The notes beneath the pieces were generated by a model. It was not told the DNA's origin. It worked only from the letters and a program-made list of their open reading frames with translations, and ran no database searches. DNA of 64,000 bases from Paenibacillus tianmuensis. GTDB lineage: Bacteria > Bacillota > Bacilli > Paenibacillales > NBRC-103111. A program made the translations under genes and the position numbers. Positions 1 through 8,924 of the stretch are shown in pieces. How positions within the stretch are numbered: the first letter of the stretch is position 1; every line of letters starts with the position of its first letter. The stretch is taken from the NCBI RefSeq assembly GCF_900100345.1, contig NZ_FMTT01000011.1, positions 89,294 to 153,293 on the forward strand. The letters are read 5' to 3'.

Positions 1-133
1 CCGGATCGCGTATCCCGTACTCCCAATTGGCGTAAGTGCTGCTGCGTTTGATACCTAATCGTTCGGCTACATAGGTTTGAGACCAGCCTTTATTTTCTCT
101 CAAGTGCCGCAATCGTTCGGCAAGTATGGACAT
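1..133 (-). CDS. XRE-family HTH regulator, N-terminal part
   Basis: The reverse strand encodes at least 44 residues beginning MSILAERLRHLRENKGWS and running off the window edge. The order (R)LRxLRxxxGWSQxxVAExLGI is the first two helices and turn of a Cro/CI-type DNA-binding domain, so it is most likely a small transcriptional regulator. An AGGTGA ribosome-binding site lies 6 bases before the ATG at 133-131. Target genes cannot be told from this fragment. The aromatic-acid-exporter-like gene at 218-1294 is transcribed the same way but ends in its own terminator upstream. Confidence 0.8.
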   Translation of the reverse strand, partial: MSILAERLRHLRENKGWSQTYVAERLGIKRSSTYANWEYGIRDP

Positions 134-174
134 AGATCGTCACCTCACATTTCATCAACATGTAACAATAAAAC

Positions 175-214
175 AACGGCCCTCTTACAGCACACCGTCT
201 GCAAAAGGGCCGTT
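175..214 (-). terminator. Rho-independent terminator
   Basis: Twelve-base arms (AACGGCCCTCTT and AAAAGGGCCGTT, one mismatch) flank a 16-base loop. On the reverse strand the hairpin is followed by a T-rich run. It starts just after the stop codon of the 218-1294 gene. Confidence 0.8.
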
Positions 215-217
215 CAC

Positions 218-1294
218 CTACTTCTTATTAATCCACGCCGACACGGATTCCAGCAAATCGTTTTCTTTATCCTCCGCGCCGCGGTCGAACTGCTCGACCA
301 GCTTGTTCAGCCTGCCGGTATGGTAGCCGTAGTCATACATGGCCGCGGCTACGATTGAGAGGCGCAGATCGCCATCGCTGGCATCGGCATACCAGCTCAT
401 GAGCTGCTTCAGGAAGCGCTCGTTCTCCACTTCGATGACCGCGGCTTCAGAAATATCCGCTTTCAGCTTATTCTCGAATTTCAAGAGCACGTGTTCGTGG
501 AACCTGATCAGCTTCTCCATATGGCGGTCGAATTCCCGGTCGAGTTCCGGAGAGCGGGACGCTTGAAAATAATGCTCCTCCACGGCATCCAGCACTTCCA
601 TCCCTTTGTGCAGCGTGTGCAGCATTTGCTTGTAGACGACCAAATGGCGGGCCTCGCTAAATTTGGCGCGCTTGAGCTTATGCAGCTCTTCTTCTAACAG
701 CGTGTACTTGTCCGTCAGCGATTTGAGCGCTCCTTCGAGCGCCTGCTTTTCGTCGCGGAACACGCTTTCCTTGATCTCGTCCGATATGACCGTGCGCAGC
801 AGCAGAGACATTTTGAAGAAGATCGATTCGATCTGCTTCACAAACTGAACTCTGGGGCGGGGAGGGAAGAACGTAATATTAATCAAAAACGCCGAGCCAA
901 TCCCGATTAAGCTCAGCAAAAACCGGTTTAGCGCGAAATCCCACTGCCCGGATGCTTCCATAACAGCAATGACGGTCACCAGTGTCAGGCCAACGGTTTC
1001 TTCCATTTTCAGCTTCAGGCAGATCATAATGGCAAGGATACAAGCAATACCGACTGCGATCGGGTCATTCGAGAAAATCATGCCGGCAACCAAGGCCAGC
1101 ACGGCCCCGAGCGTATTCGTTTGCAGCTGTTGAAGGAAATAACGCCACGAGCGGTAAATGGATGGCTGCATGGCAAAAATCGCAGCGACTCCGGCGATCA
1201 CAGGGGGCGTGTACCCGACCAATACGCTAATATACAGTGCCAGGGTAACCGCAAACCCTGTCTTCAGCACGCGGGCTCCGAACGTCACAGCCAT
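218..1294 (-). CDS. Aromatic acid exporter-like (ArAE_1/DUF939) membrane protein
   Basis: A 358-residue protein. Residues about 10-155 contain four to six hydrophobic segments, and the rest is a soluble, charged, helical region likely to form a coiled coil. This layout, and the early stretch with TPPVIAGVAAIFAMQPSIYRS, fit the aromatic acid exporter family (ArAE_1, like Bacillus YqjA). Members are proposed to export aromatic carboxylic acids from the cytoplasm, but substrates of the Bacillus-type proteins are not established. AAGGAGG lies only one base before the ATG at 1294, so the GTG two codons later (1288) is better spaced and may be the true start. It stands alone, with its own terminator at 175-214. 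Confidence 0.75.
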   Translation of the reverse strand: MAVTFGARVLKTGFAVTLALYISVLVGYTPPVIAGVAAIFAMQPSIYRSWRYFLQQLQTNTLGAVLALVAGMIFSNDPIAVGIACILAIMICLKLKMEETVGLTLVTVIAVMEASGQWDFALNRFLLSLIGIGSAFLINITFFPPRPRVQFVKQIESIFFKMSLLLRTVISDEIKESVFRDEKQALEGALKSLTDKYTLLEEELHKLKRAKFSEARHLVVYKQMLHTLHKGMEVLDAVEEHYFQASRSPELDREFDRHMEKLIRFHEHVLLKFENKLKADISEAAVIEVENERFLKQLMSWYADASDGDLRLSIVAAAMYDYGYHTGRLNKLVEQFDRGAEDKENDLLESVSAWINKK

Positions 1295-1389
1295 CCCTCC
1301 TTATTATAATAGAAGTATTCATGACTATCTTACACGCAATCCCGGCTTGTTGGCAAAATGAAATTGATAGATTACCCGGATAGAAATGA

Positions 1390-1974
1390 ATGAAAAAACT
1401 CGTAATCGGCCTCGCGGCAGGAATGATGCTTGGATCGGTGGCAACAGCATTTGCAGCGGAAGATATCGGCAAAGAAGTTAAGGCGGTTTTTGCCAAGTTC
1501 AACTTCAAAGTCAACGGCGTAGAAACTCCATTGGAGACGAGCCCGCTGGTGTACGAAGGTACGGCTTACTTGCCGGTGCGCGAGATCGGGAAGTTAACAG
1601 GCTACAACGTATCGTTTAATGAACAGACCCAAACGTTTGAATTGGCTAACGTTACGGGCGCGATGAGCTCCATTCCCGCGAAGACTCAAGATCCGGGAGC
1701 GAAGACCATAACAAAATCAGATGCAGGACTTCGGGATAACTTTGACGCTATAATGAAAGCTTTGATGAAAAGAAACTACAAGAATCTCCATGGAGGCATG
1801 TCAAACGAATCCGCCGAAATCAATATCAATGATAAACTGTATACGCTGAAAGTAGTAGCCGAGGGTAAAAATGTTAAATTCGACATCACCCCTCTTCTCG
1901 ATGAGAAACTCATTACCTTGGAGGAAATCAAGGCGGCTTCTGAAGAAGGAGGAAAGAGTGAGAAAAAACCGTAA
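1390..1974 (+). CDS. Secreted protein with copper amine oxidase N-terminal-like (stalk) domain
   Basis: A 194-residue protein with a signal peptide (MKKLVIGLAAGMMLGSVATA, cleavage probably after AFA). Residues about 35-90 carry the short repeat typical of the Cu_amine_oxidN1 family: FKVNGVETPLE, then GTAYLPVREIGKLTGYNVSF. In Paenibacillaceae this domain is common on secreted and cell-wall proteins and does not imply amine oxidase activity. The C-terminal 100 residues are charged and unrecognised. The ribosome-binding site is weak. A second protein of this class lies at 35894-36529. A strong terminator follows at 1991. Confidence 0.75.
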   Translation: MKKLVIGLAAGMMLGSVATAFAAEDIGKEVKAVFAKFNFKVNGVETPLETSPLVYEGTAYLPVREIGKLTGYNVSFNEQTQTFELANVTGAMSSIPAKTQDPGAKTITKSDAGLRDNFDAIMKALMKRNYKNLHGGMSNESAEININDKLYTLKVVAEGKNVKFDITPLLDEKLITLEEIKAASEEGGKSEKKP

Positions 1975-1990
1975 ATACAGACCATATCGT

Positions 1991-2031
1991 GGGACAATTC
2001 AGGTTGAGACTCAACCGGGATTGTCCTTTTT
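1991..2031 (+). terminator. Rho-independent terminator
   Basis: GGACAAT pairs with ATTGTCC around an inner GGTTGAG/CTCAACC hairpin, followed by a run of T. It ends the 1390-1974 transcript. Confidence 0.8.
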
Positions 2032-2088
2032 GCTATGACCAACGCCGCATAAAATCACCCGCCCCGTTCCTTCTAACCCTGCCGGCAT

Positions 2089-2120
2089 GGTAAAAATTTT
2101 GCACAACTCAGTCAGAATCG
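2089..2120 (+). promoter_or_regulatory. Putative binding element upstream of the sugar ABC operon (copy 1)
   Basis: The 16-base stretch at 2089-2104 (GGTAAAAATTTTGCAC) matches 14 of 16 bases of one at 3990-4005, upstream of the binding-protein gene. In both, a weaker CAG-n-CA-n-AA pattern follows about 4 bases later. A TATATAGT promoter element lies about 43 bases downstream in each case. A two-part site some 30-40 bases before a -10 box suits an AraC-type activator, and the operon's own AraC-type response regulator (7292-8887) is the obvious candidate. The pairing is visible in the sequence; the regulator assignment is inference. Confidence 0.45.
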
Positions 2121-2161
2121 TCCGCAGCGCGGGGATCGCCGCCTCTTATATAGTAAGAATC

Positions 2162-2176
2162 AACAATAGTATTGTT
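2162..2176 (+). promoter_or_regulatory. Perfect 15-bp palindrome before the permease start
   Basis: AACAATA-G-TATTGTT lies between a TATAGT -10 candidate (2149-2154) and the AGGGGTG ribosome-binding site of the first permease gene. Its position suits a repressor operator over the start of the transcript. No matching repressor gene is adjacent. Confidence 0.4.
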
Positions 2177-2196
2177 CACTTACAGGGGTGATAACG

Positions 2197-3135
2197 ATGG
2201 AGACAAACAAGATTTCGAACCGGACGGCGGGCGGAGCGGCCAAATCCAAGTGGAACAATTCCAAGAAGGAAGCGCTGGTCGGCTGGCTGTTTCTCGCTCC
2301 CGAATTTATCGGGATCGTGCTGCTTTACGTATTTCCGGTCTTGTTCTCGCTGTATCTCAGCTTCAGCGAATGGAACTTGGTCGGGGGGATTTCTTCGATT
2401 AAATTCGTCGGACTCGATAACTTTGCGAAGCTTTTCGATGACGAGAAAGTGCTGATGGCGCTCAAAAACAACTTGATTTACACGGTGCTCACGGTGCCGG
2501 TTGGCATGCTTCTCGCCTTGCTACTCGCCGTGCTTATTCATTCGCGCGTTTACGGGAAAAGCTATTTTAAGGTCGCTTTTTTCATCCCGTATATTTCGTC
2601 GCTCGTCGCGCTTGGAGCGGTATGGAGCGCGTTGTACCATCCATCGAAAGGGCCGATCAACCAGTTTCTGATCAGCCTCGGCATCACGGACCCGCCCAAA
2701 TGGCTGGCGGATTCGAACTACTCGCTGCTCTCGATCATTATTATTGCGATCTGGGCCGGCATCGGCTACCAGATTGTCATTTACTTGGCGGGCCTGACGA
2801 ACATTCCCGAAGAAATGTACGAAGCGGCCAGCATCGACGGCGCCTCGCCTTGGCATAAGTTTACGAAGATCACGCTGCCGCTGCTCGGGCCGACGACGTC
2901 CTTTTTGTTCATCACGCTGCTGATGTCGTCGTTCAAGGTGTTCGACCTTGTCGCCTTCATGACCGGCGGGGGACCGAACGATTCTTCGACGGTGATCGTC
3001 TTCCGCATCTACGAGGAAGGCTTCCGCAACTTCAAGATGGGCTACGCTTCCGCGATTTCCTGGCTCCTGTTCGCGATTGTCGGACTGGCGACACTTGCCA
3101 CTTGGCAGCTCCAGAAGCGCAAAGTACATTACTAG
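2197..3135 (+). CDS. Sugar ABC transporter permease (MalF/UgpA type)
   Basis: A membrane subunit of a carbohydrate importer with six hydrophobic segments. The EAA loop near the C-terminus (YEAASIDGASPWHKFTKITL) binds the ATPase. It pairs with the permease at 3152 and the lipoprotein at 4101. I chose the ATG at 2197 because AGGGGTGAT sits at the right distance; a GTG at 2188 would add three residues. No ATPase gene is in the cluster, which is usual for this CUT1 family, where a shared MsmX-type ATPase is supplied from elsewhere. The substrate is not determinable, but the YesM/YesN pair and DUF2264 protein suggest a plant-polysaccharide oligosaccharide. Confidence 0.9.
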   Translation: METNKISNRTAGGAAKSKWNNSKKEALVGWLFLAPEFIGIVLLYVFPVLFSLYLSFSEWNLVGGISSIKFVGLDNFAKLFDDEKVLMALKNNLIYTVLTVPVGMLLALLLAVLIHSRVYGKSYFKVAFFIPYISSLVALGAVWSALYHPSKGPINQFLISLGITDPPKWLADSNYSLLSIIIIAIWAGIGYQIVIYLAGLTNIPEEMYEAASIDGASPWHKFTKITLPLLGPTTSFLFITLLMSSFKVFDLVAFMTGGGPNDSSTVIVFRIYEEGFRNFKMGYASAISWLLFAIVGLATLATWQLQKRKVHY

Positions 3136-3151
3136 AGAGGAGTAGAAGGGT

Positions 3152-3988
3152 ATGCCTGTACGAAAATTCGATCTCACTAAATGGCTCCTGACAATCCTTC
3201 TCGGAGCGTTCTCCGTATTGTTCCTGGTTCCGCTGATCTGGATGATCTCGGCCGCCTCGAAGTTCGAGAAGGACGTCATGGAATTCCCGATCCGCTGGAT
3301 TCCGACGGATTGGAACTTTATCGGCAACTTTCAAGAGGTGTGGTTGGGCAAGGTGCCGTTCTATCTCTTTTACTTCAATTCGCTCAAGCTGGCGCTGATC
3401 ATGACGGCGTGCACGATCTTTTTCTCGTCGATGGCGGCGTTCGCGTTCACGAAGCTGCGTTTCAAGGGCCGGGATCTCGCCTTCGGCGTGCTGCTCACGT
3501 TCATGGTCATTCCCGAGCAGGCGACGCTCGTGCCGCGCTATCTTCTGATGAAATGGCTGCATATGTACAACACGCACGAAGGCATGGTTCTGATGGGCAT
3601 GTTCTCGATCTACTTCACGTTTTTGCTTCGGCAGTTTATGATGGGGATTCATAGCGATTTTATCGAGGCGGCCAGAATCGACGGCGCGGGTTATTTCAAA
3701 ACGTACTGGAGCATCATCTTGCCGCTTTGTAAGCCGATTCTGGCGACGGTCGGCATCATCAAGTTCATCTGGACGTGGAACGATTACCAGACGCCGCTTA
3801 TTTTTCTGATCAACAAAAGTCTGTATACGATCCCGCTGGGGATGCAAATGTTCAAGGACGAATTCGCCGACAACTACGCGGTCATCATGATGGCTTCGCT
3901 TTCTGCGATTCTGCCGCTGCTGATTATTTTCGTCGTGCTCCAGAAGCAGGTCATTAACGGAATCGCGCTCGGCGGGGTAAAGGGATAA
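3152..3988 (+). CDS. Sugar ABC transporter permease (MalG/UgpE type)
   Basis: The 278-residue second permease begins 16 bases after the first, with an AGAGAGGAG ribosome-binding site. Six membrane segments and the EAA loop (EAARIDGAGYFKTYWSIILP) are visible, and the protein ends with the VINGIALGGVKG tail typical of MalG-like subunits. It should form the heterodimeric pore with the preceding permease. Confidence 0.92.
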   Translation: MPVRKFDLTKWLLTILLGAFSVLFLVPLIWMISAASKFEKDVMEFPIRWIPTDWNFIGNFQEVWLGKVPFYLFYFNSLKLALIMTACTIFFSSMAAFAFTKLRFKGRDLAFGVLLTFMVIPEQATLVPRYLLMKWLHMYNTHEGMVLMGMFSIYFTFLLRQFMMGIHSDFIEAARIDGAGYFKTYWSIILPLCKPILATVGIIKFIWTWNDYQTPLIFLINKSLYTIPLGMQMFKDEFADNYAVIMMASLSAILPLLIIFVVLQKQVINGIALGGVKG

Positions 3989-3989
3989 A

Positions 3990-4066
3990 GGTCAAAATAT
4001 TGCACGGGACAGGCAAAAATTAGACACATCGTTTTGGGCGGGAAAGCTATAGAATGCAGCTATAGA
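3990..4066 (+). promoter_or_regulatory. Second promoter region with copy 2 of the putative regulator site
   Basis: Positions 3990-4005 (GGTCAAAATATTGCAC) repeat the element at 2089. A TATAGA -10 candidate follows at 4048-4053, within a nine-base direct repeat AGCTATAGA (4045-4053 and 4058-4066). This suggests that the binding-protein gene is transcribed separately from the permeases, a common way to make binding protein in excess. Functional assignment is inference. Confidence 0.4.
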
Positions 4067-4100
4067 GACCTATATTATCATGACCCGAGGGGGAGTTCAC

Positions 4101-5444
4101 ATGAAGAAAACAAGCGCGTTGCTGCTGAGCGGGGCGGTACTTGCGGTTTCCGTACTGAGCGGCTGCGGCCAAGGGGCGGAGAAGCAGGAAGCGTCCGGCG
4201 AAGGCGGAAAGAAGAATGTGACGCTGAAATATTACAACTGGGATAACGAGGTCATGGGTGCGACGACCAAAGCACTCATCGATCAATTCCAAGCGAAATA
4301 TCCGAACATCAAAGTCGAGTCCGTGCCGCTCGTGCCGGGCAACTCGGTAGAGACGCTCAAGAAGCTGGACGTAACGATGTCCTCCGGCGAGCAGATCGAC
4401 CTGGTACTGTTCCCGAGCATCGACGAGACGCTGGCCCGCGCGGCGCAAGGCGTGCTGGCTCCTCTTGACGATATGTACGCTAAAGAGAACGTGAAGCCGG
4501 AAGATGAGTATTACGTCAATCCGAAATACAAAGGCAAAAACTACGCTGCGATGTACCAGCGCAGCAACTGGATCGTTCTGCTGAACCAGAAGGCGCTCGA
4601 CGAAGCGAAGCTGCCGGTGCCGGAGATCGGCTGGACTTGGGACGACTTCCGCGAATACGCGAAGAAGTTGACTAAAGGCGAAGGCAACAACAAACGGTAT
4701 GGTGCTTACTTCCATAACTGGGGCGACTACGCCAACCCGATTTTGTTCAACGAGAAGCAGAACGCGTTCCTGAAGGAAGACGGCACGACCCAATTTAACG
4801 ATCCGTCGACGCTGACGTTCTTCAACCTCCGCCGCGCGATGGAGAAAGAAGACAAATCCACAACGCCGTTCGCTGACGTCGTGGGCGCGAAGCTGGCGTA
4901 CCGGACGGAGTTCTTCAACGAAAAAACGGCGATGCTCGTGACGGGCAGCTGGATGGTTGCCGACTCGGCCGACGTGCAGAAGTATCCGCATAACTTCAAA
5001 GTGGCGTTCGCGCCGGTGCCGCGCTCCTCGAAGGATGCGGAGCTCGGTCAAACGAGCATCGGCGGACAGTTCATTTCCGTCGCGGCCGGATCGAAGTACA
5101 AGGACGAAGCGTATCAGTTCATCCGTTTCATAACGACGAATACGTCGGATGCGAAGAAGGAACTGTCCGGCTGGAAGAAAGCCGACGACAAGAAGATCAT
5201 CGAAGGCACGATCGCGAAAAGCAAGGATCTCTTCAACACCGACTCGCTTGACAAAGCGCTGTTCGACAAACGCATTCACGCGCCGGCTCCGTCCGAGGTC
5301 GTTGCGCCGTATGCGCCGCAGCTGAAGAAAGTGCTCGAAGACGGCTTCAGCGCGTTCATTCTGGACGGAAAGTCTGCCGAGGATGCCCAGAAGCAAATGG
5401 TCAATCAGGCGAACAAAATCATCAAAGAGAACAGCAAAAAATAG
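4101..5444 (+). CDS. Sugar ABC transporter substrate-binding lipoprotein (family 1)
   Basis: A 447-residue extracellular solute-binding protein. A signal peptide ends in a lipobox, LSGC, so the mature protein would be anchored by a lipidated cysteine outside the membrane. The early stretch VTLKYYNWDNE and the later TAMLVTGSWM are typical of the family 1 sugar-binding fold. I chose the ATG at 4101 because GAGGGGG sits 7 bases upstream; an ATG at 4080 has no such site. It captures the sugar for the permeases at 2197 and 3152. Confidence 0.92.
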   Translation: MKKTSALLLSGAVLAVSVLSGCGQGAEKQEASGEGGKKNVTLKYYNWDNEVMGATTKALIDQFQAKYPNIKVESVPLVPGNSVETLKKLDVTMSSGEQIDLVLFPSIDETLARAAQGVLAPLDDMYAKENVKPEDEYYVNPKYKGKNYAAMYQRSNWIVLLNQKALDEAKLPVPEIGWTWDDFREYAKKLTKGEGNNKRYGAYFHNWGDYANPILFNEKQNAFLKEDGTTQFNDPSTLTFFNLRRAMEKEDKSTTPFADVVGAKLAYRTEFFNEKTAMLVTGSWMVADSADVQKYPHNFKVAFAPVPRSSKDAELGQTSIGGQFISVAAGSKYKDEAYQFIRFITTNTSDAKKELSGWKKADDKKIIEGTIAKSKDLFNTDSLDKALFDKRIHAPAPSEVVAPYAPQLKKVLEDGFSAFILDGKSAEDAQKQMVNQANKIIKENSKK

Positions 5445-5450
5445 TCAGGG

Positions 5451-5479
5451 AAAGGGGCGCCGCAGGGCGTCCTTTCTTT
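5451..5479 (+). terminator. Possible terminator or attenuator
   Basis: AAAGG-(G)GCGCC and GGCGTCCTTT can pair with one bulge and one G-T pair around a short loop, followed by CTTT. The hairpin lies between the binding-protein gene and the histidine kinase and could reduce read-through into the regulators. Confidence 0.4.
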
Positions 5480-5554
5480 GCGCCGGGACCCGATATGACG
5501 CATGCGTTCTGTGATACAATGGGGGGTAGGAAAGAAAGGGGAGCTTTTGACACC

Positions 5555-7258
5555 ATGAACAGCATGTTTCAATTTTCCTACTACCGGCGTATTCAGCTCT
5601 CGTTTCTGATTCTCATTTTGCTGCCGATCGTCATCGTGTCCGTATTTTTGCTGTCCATGACGCGGGATGCGGTGATGGACAAAATTCGCCTGACCAACCA
5701 GTCGGTTGTCGACGTGATGGCGAAGGATATTACGAAGACGATCGACGATCTGACGTATGCGTCGAATTTTTTCATACAAGACCCGAGCGCGAGGGCTCAG
5801 CTTCGCAGCTTCACCAATACCCGGCAAATCGCCAGTTTTGCCGATTACCAGAGACAGCAGCACATTCAAGATTTTTTCGGTCTGGTGCTGGCGAAGACGC
5901 TCAATACGGACATCCGGATGTTTCTGGTCAACAGCGAGGGCTTCATCATCCCATCCAGCGAGCCAGATCAGCTGGCTCCGTTCCGGCAGCACTGGGAGCA
6001 GCTCCGCTCCCAGGTCGATCCCGACACGCCGAAGCGGCTGCAATGGCTGAGCCGCGTCCAAACCGAGGGAGGCAAGGGGGAACCGGTTTATTACGCGGCC
6101 AGAGTCATCCGGGACCCGGTGGACAACGCTTATTTGGCTACGCTCTACATCGGCATTACGAATCCGTACTTCGAGAAGCTGTTCCGGCAGGCGGCCTCCG
6201 GCGCTTTTGCGCTATACGACGAGGAAGGTGGACTGATCGCGGGGGACGCTTCTGTTCAGTTCGGCGGCGGAAGCGCGTCCGACCAAACGCTGCGGAGCGA
6301 AGCGGTGCTGTCCAAGACCAGCTGGAAAATGATCTACGAGACGCCCGATCAAGAAGTGGCTGGGCAAATTTATAAAATCTTTTATATCGCGATGCTGTTC
6401 GTTATTCCGTTCTTTGCGCTGTTCTTTATTGTGTCGCTGCTGCTGGCCAAACGACTGCACCGGCCGATTCGGAAGCTGGACTTCATGGCGAAGCAGTTCA
6501 GCCAAGGAAACCGCCTGATCCGGTTTCAGGGCAAGGGCAAGGACGAGATTGCGCAGCTCGGACAGACGTGGAACCGGATGCTCGACGAGATCAACCAGCT
6601 CATTACGAACATTGAGCAGGAGCAGGAGCAAAAGCGCGTCATCGAGCTGCAGGCGCTGTTCGCCCAAATCCGGCCGCACTTTTTGATCAATACGCTTAAT
6701 TCGATCAAATGCAGCCTGATTCTGGACGGCGACCGTCGGCACAGCCGCCAGATCGATGCGCTGATGAGTCTGCTACGGGCGTACATGAAGGTGAACGAGC
6801 GGACCTCCTTGGCCGCGGAATGCAAGCTGATCGAGCATTATATGGACATTATGCGGCTGCGAAGCGAGCTTCACGTCGAGCTGAAGGTAATGTTGGCTCC
6901 CGAGGTGGCCGAATTCGAGGTGCCGAAGCTGCTGCTGCAGCCGATCGTCGAGAATGCGCTGCTGCACGGGTTCGCTGAGAAGCTGGACGATGCAAGAATC
7001 GACATTGACGCCGAGCGGCTGGACTCGCGTCTCGAGATCCGGGTGACGGATAACGGCGAGGGGATGCCGGACGAAGAGCGGGAGGCGCTGAACCGGATGC
7101 TGGAGGGGCCCGAGACGGACAAGCCGCAGACGTACCGGCGGGTCGGACTGATCAACGTGCTGCAGCGGCTTCGGCTGACGTACGGGCCTGATGCCACGAT
7201 GAAGCTTCGGGCGAACCCGTCTGGGGGCTTAGCCGTTATTTTGAATATGCGGGCCTGA
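5555..7258 (+). CDS. Sensor histidine kinase, YesM type
   Basis: A 567-residue membrane kinase. Membrane segment 1 is at about residues 14-34 and segment 2 near 270-295, with an extracellular sensing domain between them. A HAMP region, the phospho-acceptor helix QIRPHFLINTLN and a C-terminal ATPase domain (ENALLHGF, DNGEGMP) follow. The H-F-L-x-N-T-L form defines the YesM/LytS-like kinases that pair with AraC-type regulators. The ATG at 5555 has GGGGAG upstream; the frame extends to 5495 without a ribosome-binding site. It probably senses extracellular sugar, perhaps with the binding protein, and signals to the gene at 7292. Confidence 0.9.
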   Translation: MNSMFQFSYYRRIQLSFLILILLPIVIVSVFLLSMTRDAVMDKIRLTNQSVVDVMAKDITKTIDDLTYASNFFIQDPSARAQLRSFTNTRQIASFADYQRQQHIQDFFGLVLAKTLNTDIRMFLVNSEGFIIPSSEPDQLAPFRQHWEQLRSQVDPDTPKRLQWLSRVQTEGGKGEPVYYAARVIRDPVDNAYLATLYIGITNPYFEKLFRQAASGAFALYDEEGGLIAGDASVQFGGGSASDQTLRSEAVLSKTSWKMIYETPDQEVAGQIYKIFYIAMLFVIPFFALFFIVSLLLAKRLHRPIRKLDFMAKQFSQGNRLIRFQGKGKDEIAQLGQTWNRMLDEINQLITNIEQEQEQKRVIELQALFAQIRPHFLINTLNSIKCSLILDGDRRHSRQIDALMSLLRAYMKVNERTSLAAECKLIEHYMDIMRLRSELHVELKVMLAPEVAEFEVPKLLLQPIVENALLHGFAEKLDDARIDIDAERLDSRLEIRVTDNGEGMPDEEREALNRMLEGPETDKPQTYRRVGLINVLQRLRLTYGPDATMKLRANPSGGLAVILNMRA

Positions 7259-7291
7259 CGAGCGACTATGGACAACGGGAGAGGATTAGTC

Positions 7292-8887
7292 ATGTACAAA
7301 GTCCTGATCATCGACGACGATGTGCCGATGCTGAAATATTTGAGGCAGCTGATCGATTGGAACGCGCTCGGCTTGCAGATCGTCGCGGATACGTACTCCA
7401 GCGTCAAGGCGCTGCGGCTGTTCGATGAGCTCCGACCGGACCTCGTCGTGTCGGATATCGGCCTGCCGCAAATGGACGGGCTGGAGCTAACTTCGGAAAT
7501 GCGGCGGCGGCGGCCGGAGGTGCGGGTCATTTTTCTGACGTGCCATGAAGACTTCCACTATGCGCAGAAGGCGCTCAAGCTGAGCGTCGACGACTACCTG
7601 ATCAAGGACGAACTGACGGCCGAGCAGTTAACGCAAAGCTTGGAGAAATCCGTAAGGTTCATTCGCGCGGCGAAAGCGCAGACGGAGCAGCTGACGTACC
7701 GTGAGGATTGGAGTCGGCATGCCAATGTGCTGCGGGATTCTTATTTCAAGCAGCTGCTGCGCGGCGGAGAAGCCGCTTACCTGACCGATTCCGCCGGACG
7801 GCTCGGCCTCGTCTGGGACCAGCCGTCGTTTTTGCTGGCGCTCGGTTACATATCATATTATGACGTGCTCTCGCGCTACGCGCACAAGGACCTGCCGCTC
7901 ATCCGTTACGGCTTCGCAAATATTGCGGCCGAGCTGGCGGGCGAGTTCGAAGGCATCACGACCTTCAACGACGGCGAAGGGTTGGCCGTGCTGTTCAATT
8001 ACCGGCCATCCTTGAAGTGGAACGCACAGGAGCATTTGCTGGCATTTCTGGCGAAGCTCCAGGCCAAATGCAAAGAGTTTCTCGGTGTAGGCACGACGTT
8101 CTTCGTCAGCTCGGGTGCGGACAAGCTGGCGGTTACGGAGATTGGCGCGGCTCATCGCCGCATGGCGACAGAGCGCTACACCGCTTTCTACACGGAGCAT
8201 CTGGTGACCGTGCTGCCCGCGGCCGGCTTGCTGCAAGCGTATCATCCGGGAGCCGGGGGGTTCGAGCAGGAGTACGCCGAATTGTCTCAGGCGGTTCGGG
8301 ATCACGACGAGGCGCTGCTGGAGAAAGCACTGGCGGACATCCGGCGGTCGGCGCTGCAGCTGAAGCCGGAACCGGCGTCGTTCGTGCATCAGTGCGCGGA
8401 CAGGCTGCGGCTCGTTGAGCTCCAGTACCGGGCGTTCAGCGGCGAGACGCTGTACGCCTGCCTGCAGCAGACGCTCACGCTTGGCGACGCGCTCGGGCTG
8501 ATGGGGCTGAAGCTGCGGCAGATTATGAACGGCCGACGGCTCGGGGAGCCGCAGACGAGCAAGGAGCCGAAGCTGCAGACGATCGACCAGTACATCGCGC
8601 AGCATTTGGCGGAGACGATCACCTCGATCGATATTGCGACGTATTTGTACTTGAACCCGAGCTATTTTTCAAGGTACTTTAAGAAGCTCTCCGGCGAAAA
8701 TTTCACGGACTACGTCCACCGGTACAAGATGAAGATCGCCGCCGATCTGTTGGAGAAGACGAAGGATTCCATTGAGGTCGTCGCGCTGCGCTGCGGCTAT
8801 TCGGACCGGACGTACTTCTCCAAGGTGTTCAAAAAATACATCGGCGTCACGCCCGGGGAGTACAAGTCGAGGTCCGGCATGATGTAG
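7292..8887 (+). CDS. Response regulator with AraC-type output domain, YesN type
   Basis: A 531-residue cytoplasmic regulator. The receiver domain (residues 1-120) has the acidic pocket IIDDD and the phospho-accepting Asp in VVSDIGLPQMDG. A long central region links to a C-terminal AraC DNA-binding domain of two helix-turn-helix units (residues about 430-531), with FSRYFKKLSGENFTDYV and the family signature ending GVTPGEY. The ATG at 7292 follows GGGAGAGGA. It is the partner of the kinase just upstream and probably activates the ABC importer genes, perhaps through the elements at 2089 and 3990. Confidence 0.92.
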   Translation: MYKVLIIDDDVPMLKYLRQLIDWNALGLQIVADTYSSVKALRLFDELRPDLVVSDIGLPQMDGLELTSEMRRRRPEVRVIFLTCHEDFHYAQKALKLSVDDYLIKDELTAEQLTQSLEKSVRFIRAAKAQTEQLTYREDWSRHANVLRDSYFKQLLRGGEAAYLTDSAGRLGLVWDQPSFLLALGYISYYDVLSRYAHKDLPLIRYGFANIAAELAGEFEGITTFNDGEGLAVLFNYRPSLKWNAQEHLLAFLAKLQAKCKEFLGVGTTFFVSSGADKLAVTEIGAAHRRMATERYTAFYTEHLVTVLPAAGLLQAYHPGAGGFEQEYAELSQAVRDHDEALLEKALADIRRSALQLKPEPASFVHQCADRLRLVELQYRAFSGETLYACLQQTLTLGDALGLMGLKLRQIMNGRRLGEPQTSKEPKLQTIDQYIAQHLAETITSIDIATYLYLNPSYFSRYFKKLSGENFTDYVHRYKMKIAADLLEKTKDSIEVVALRCGYSDRTYFSKVFKKYIGVTPGEYKSRSGMM

Positions 8888-8924
8888 CGGGGCGCTTGCG
8901 AAACAAACGAGAGGAAGATCAAAC

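Noticed and set aside
4047..5396. A 449-residue reverse-strand frame opposite the sugar-binding lipoprotein
   Set aside because: Arg/His-rich antisense shadow of a clear family 1 binding protein, with no domain pattern.
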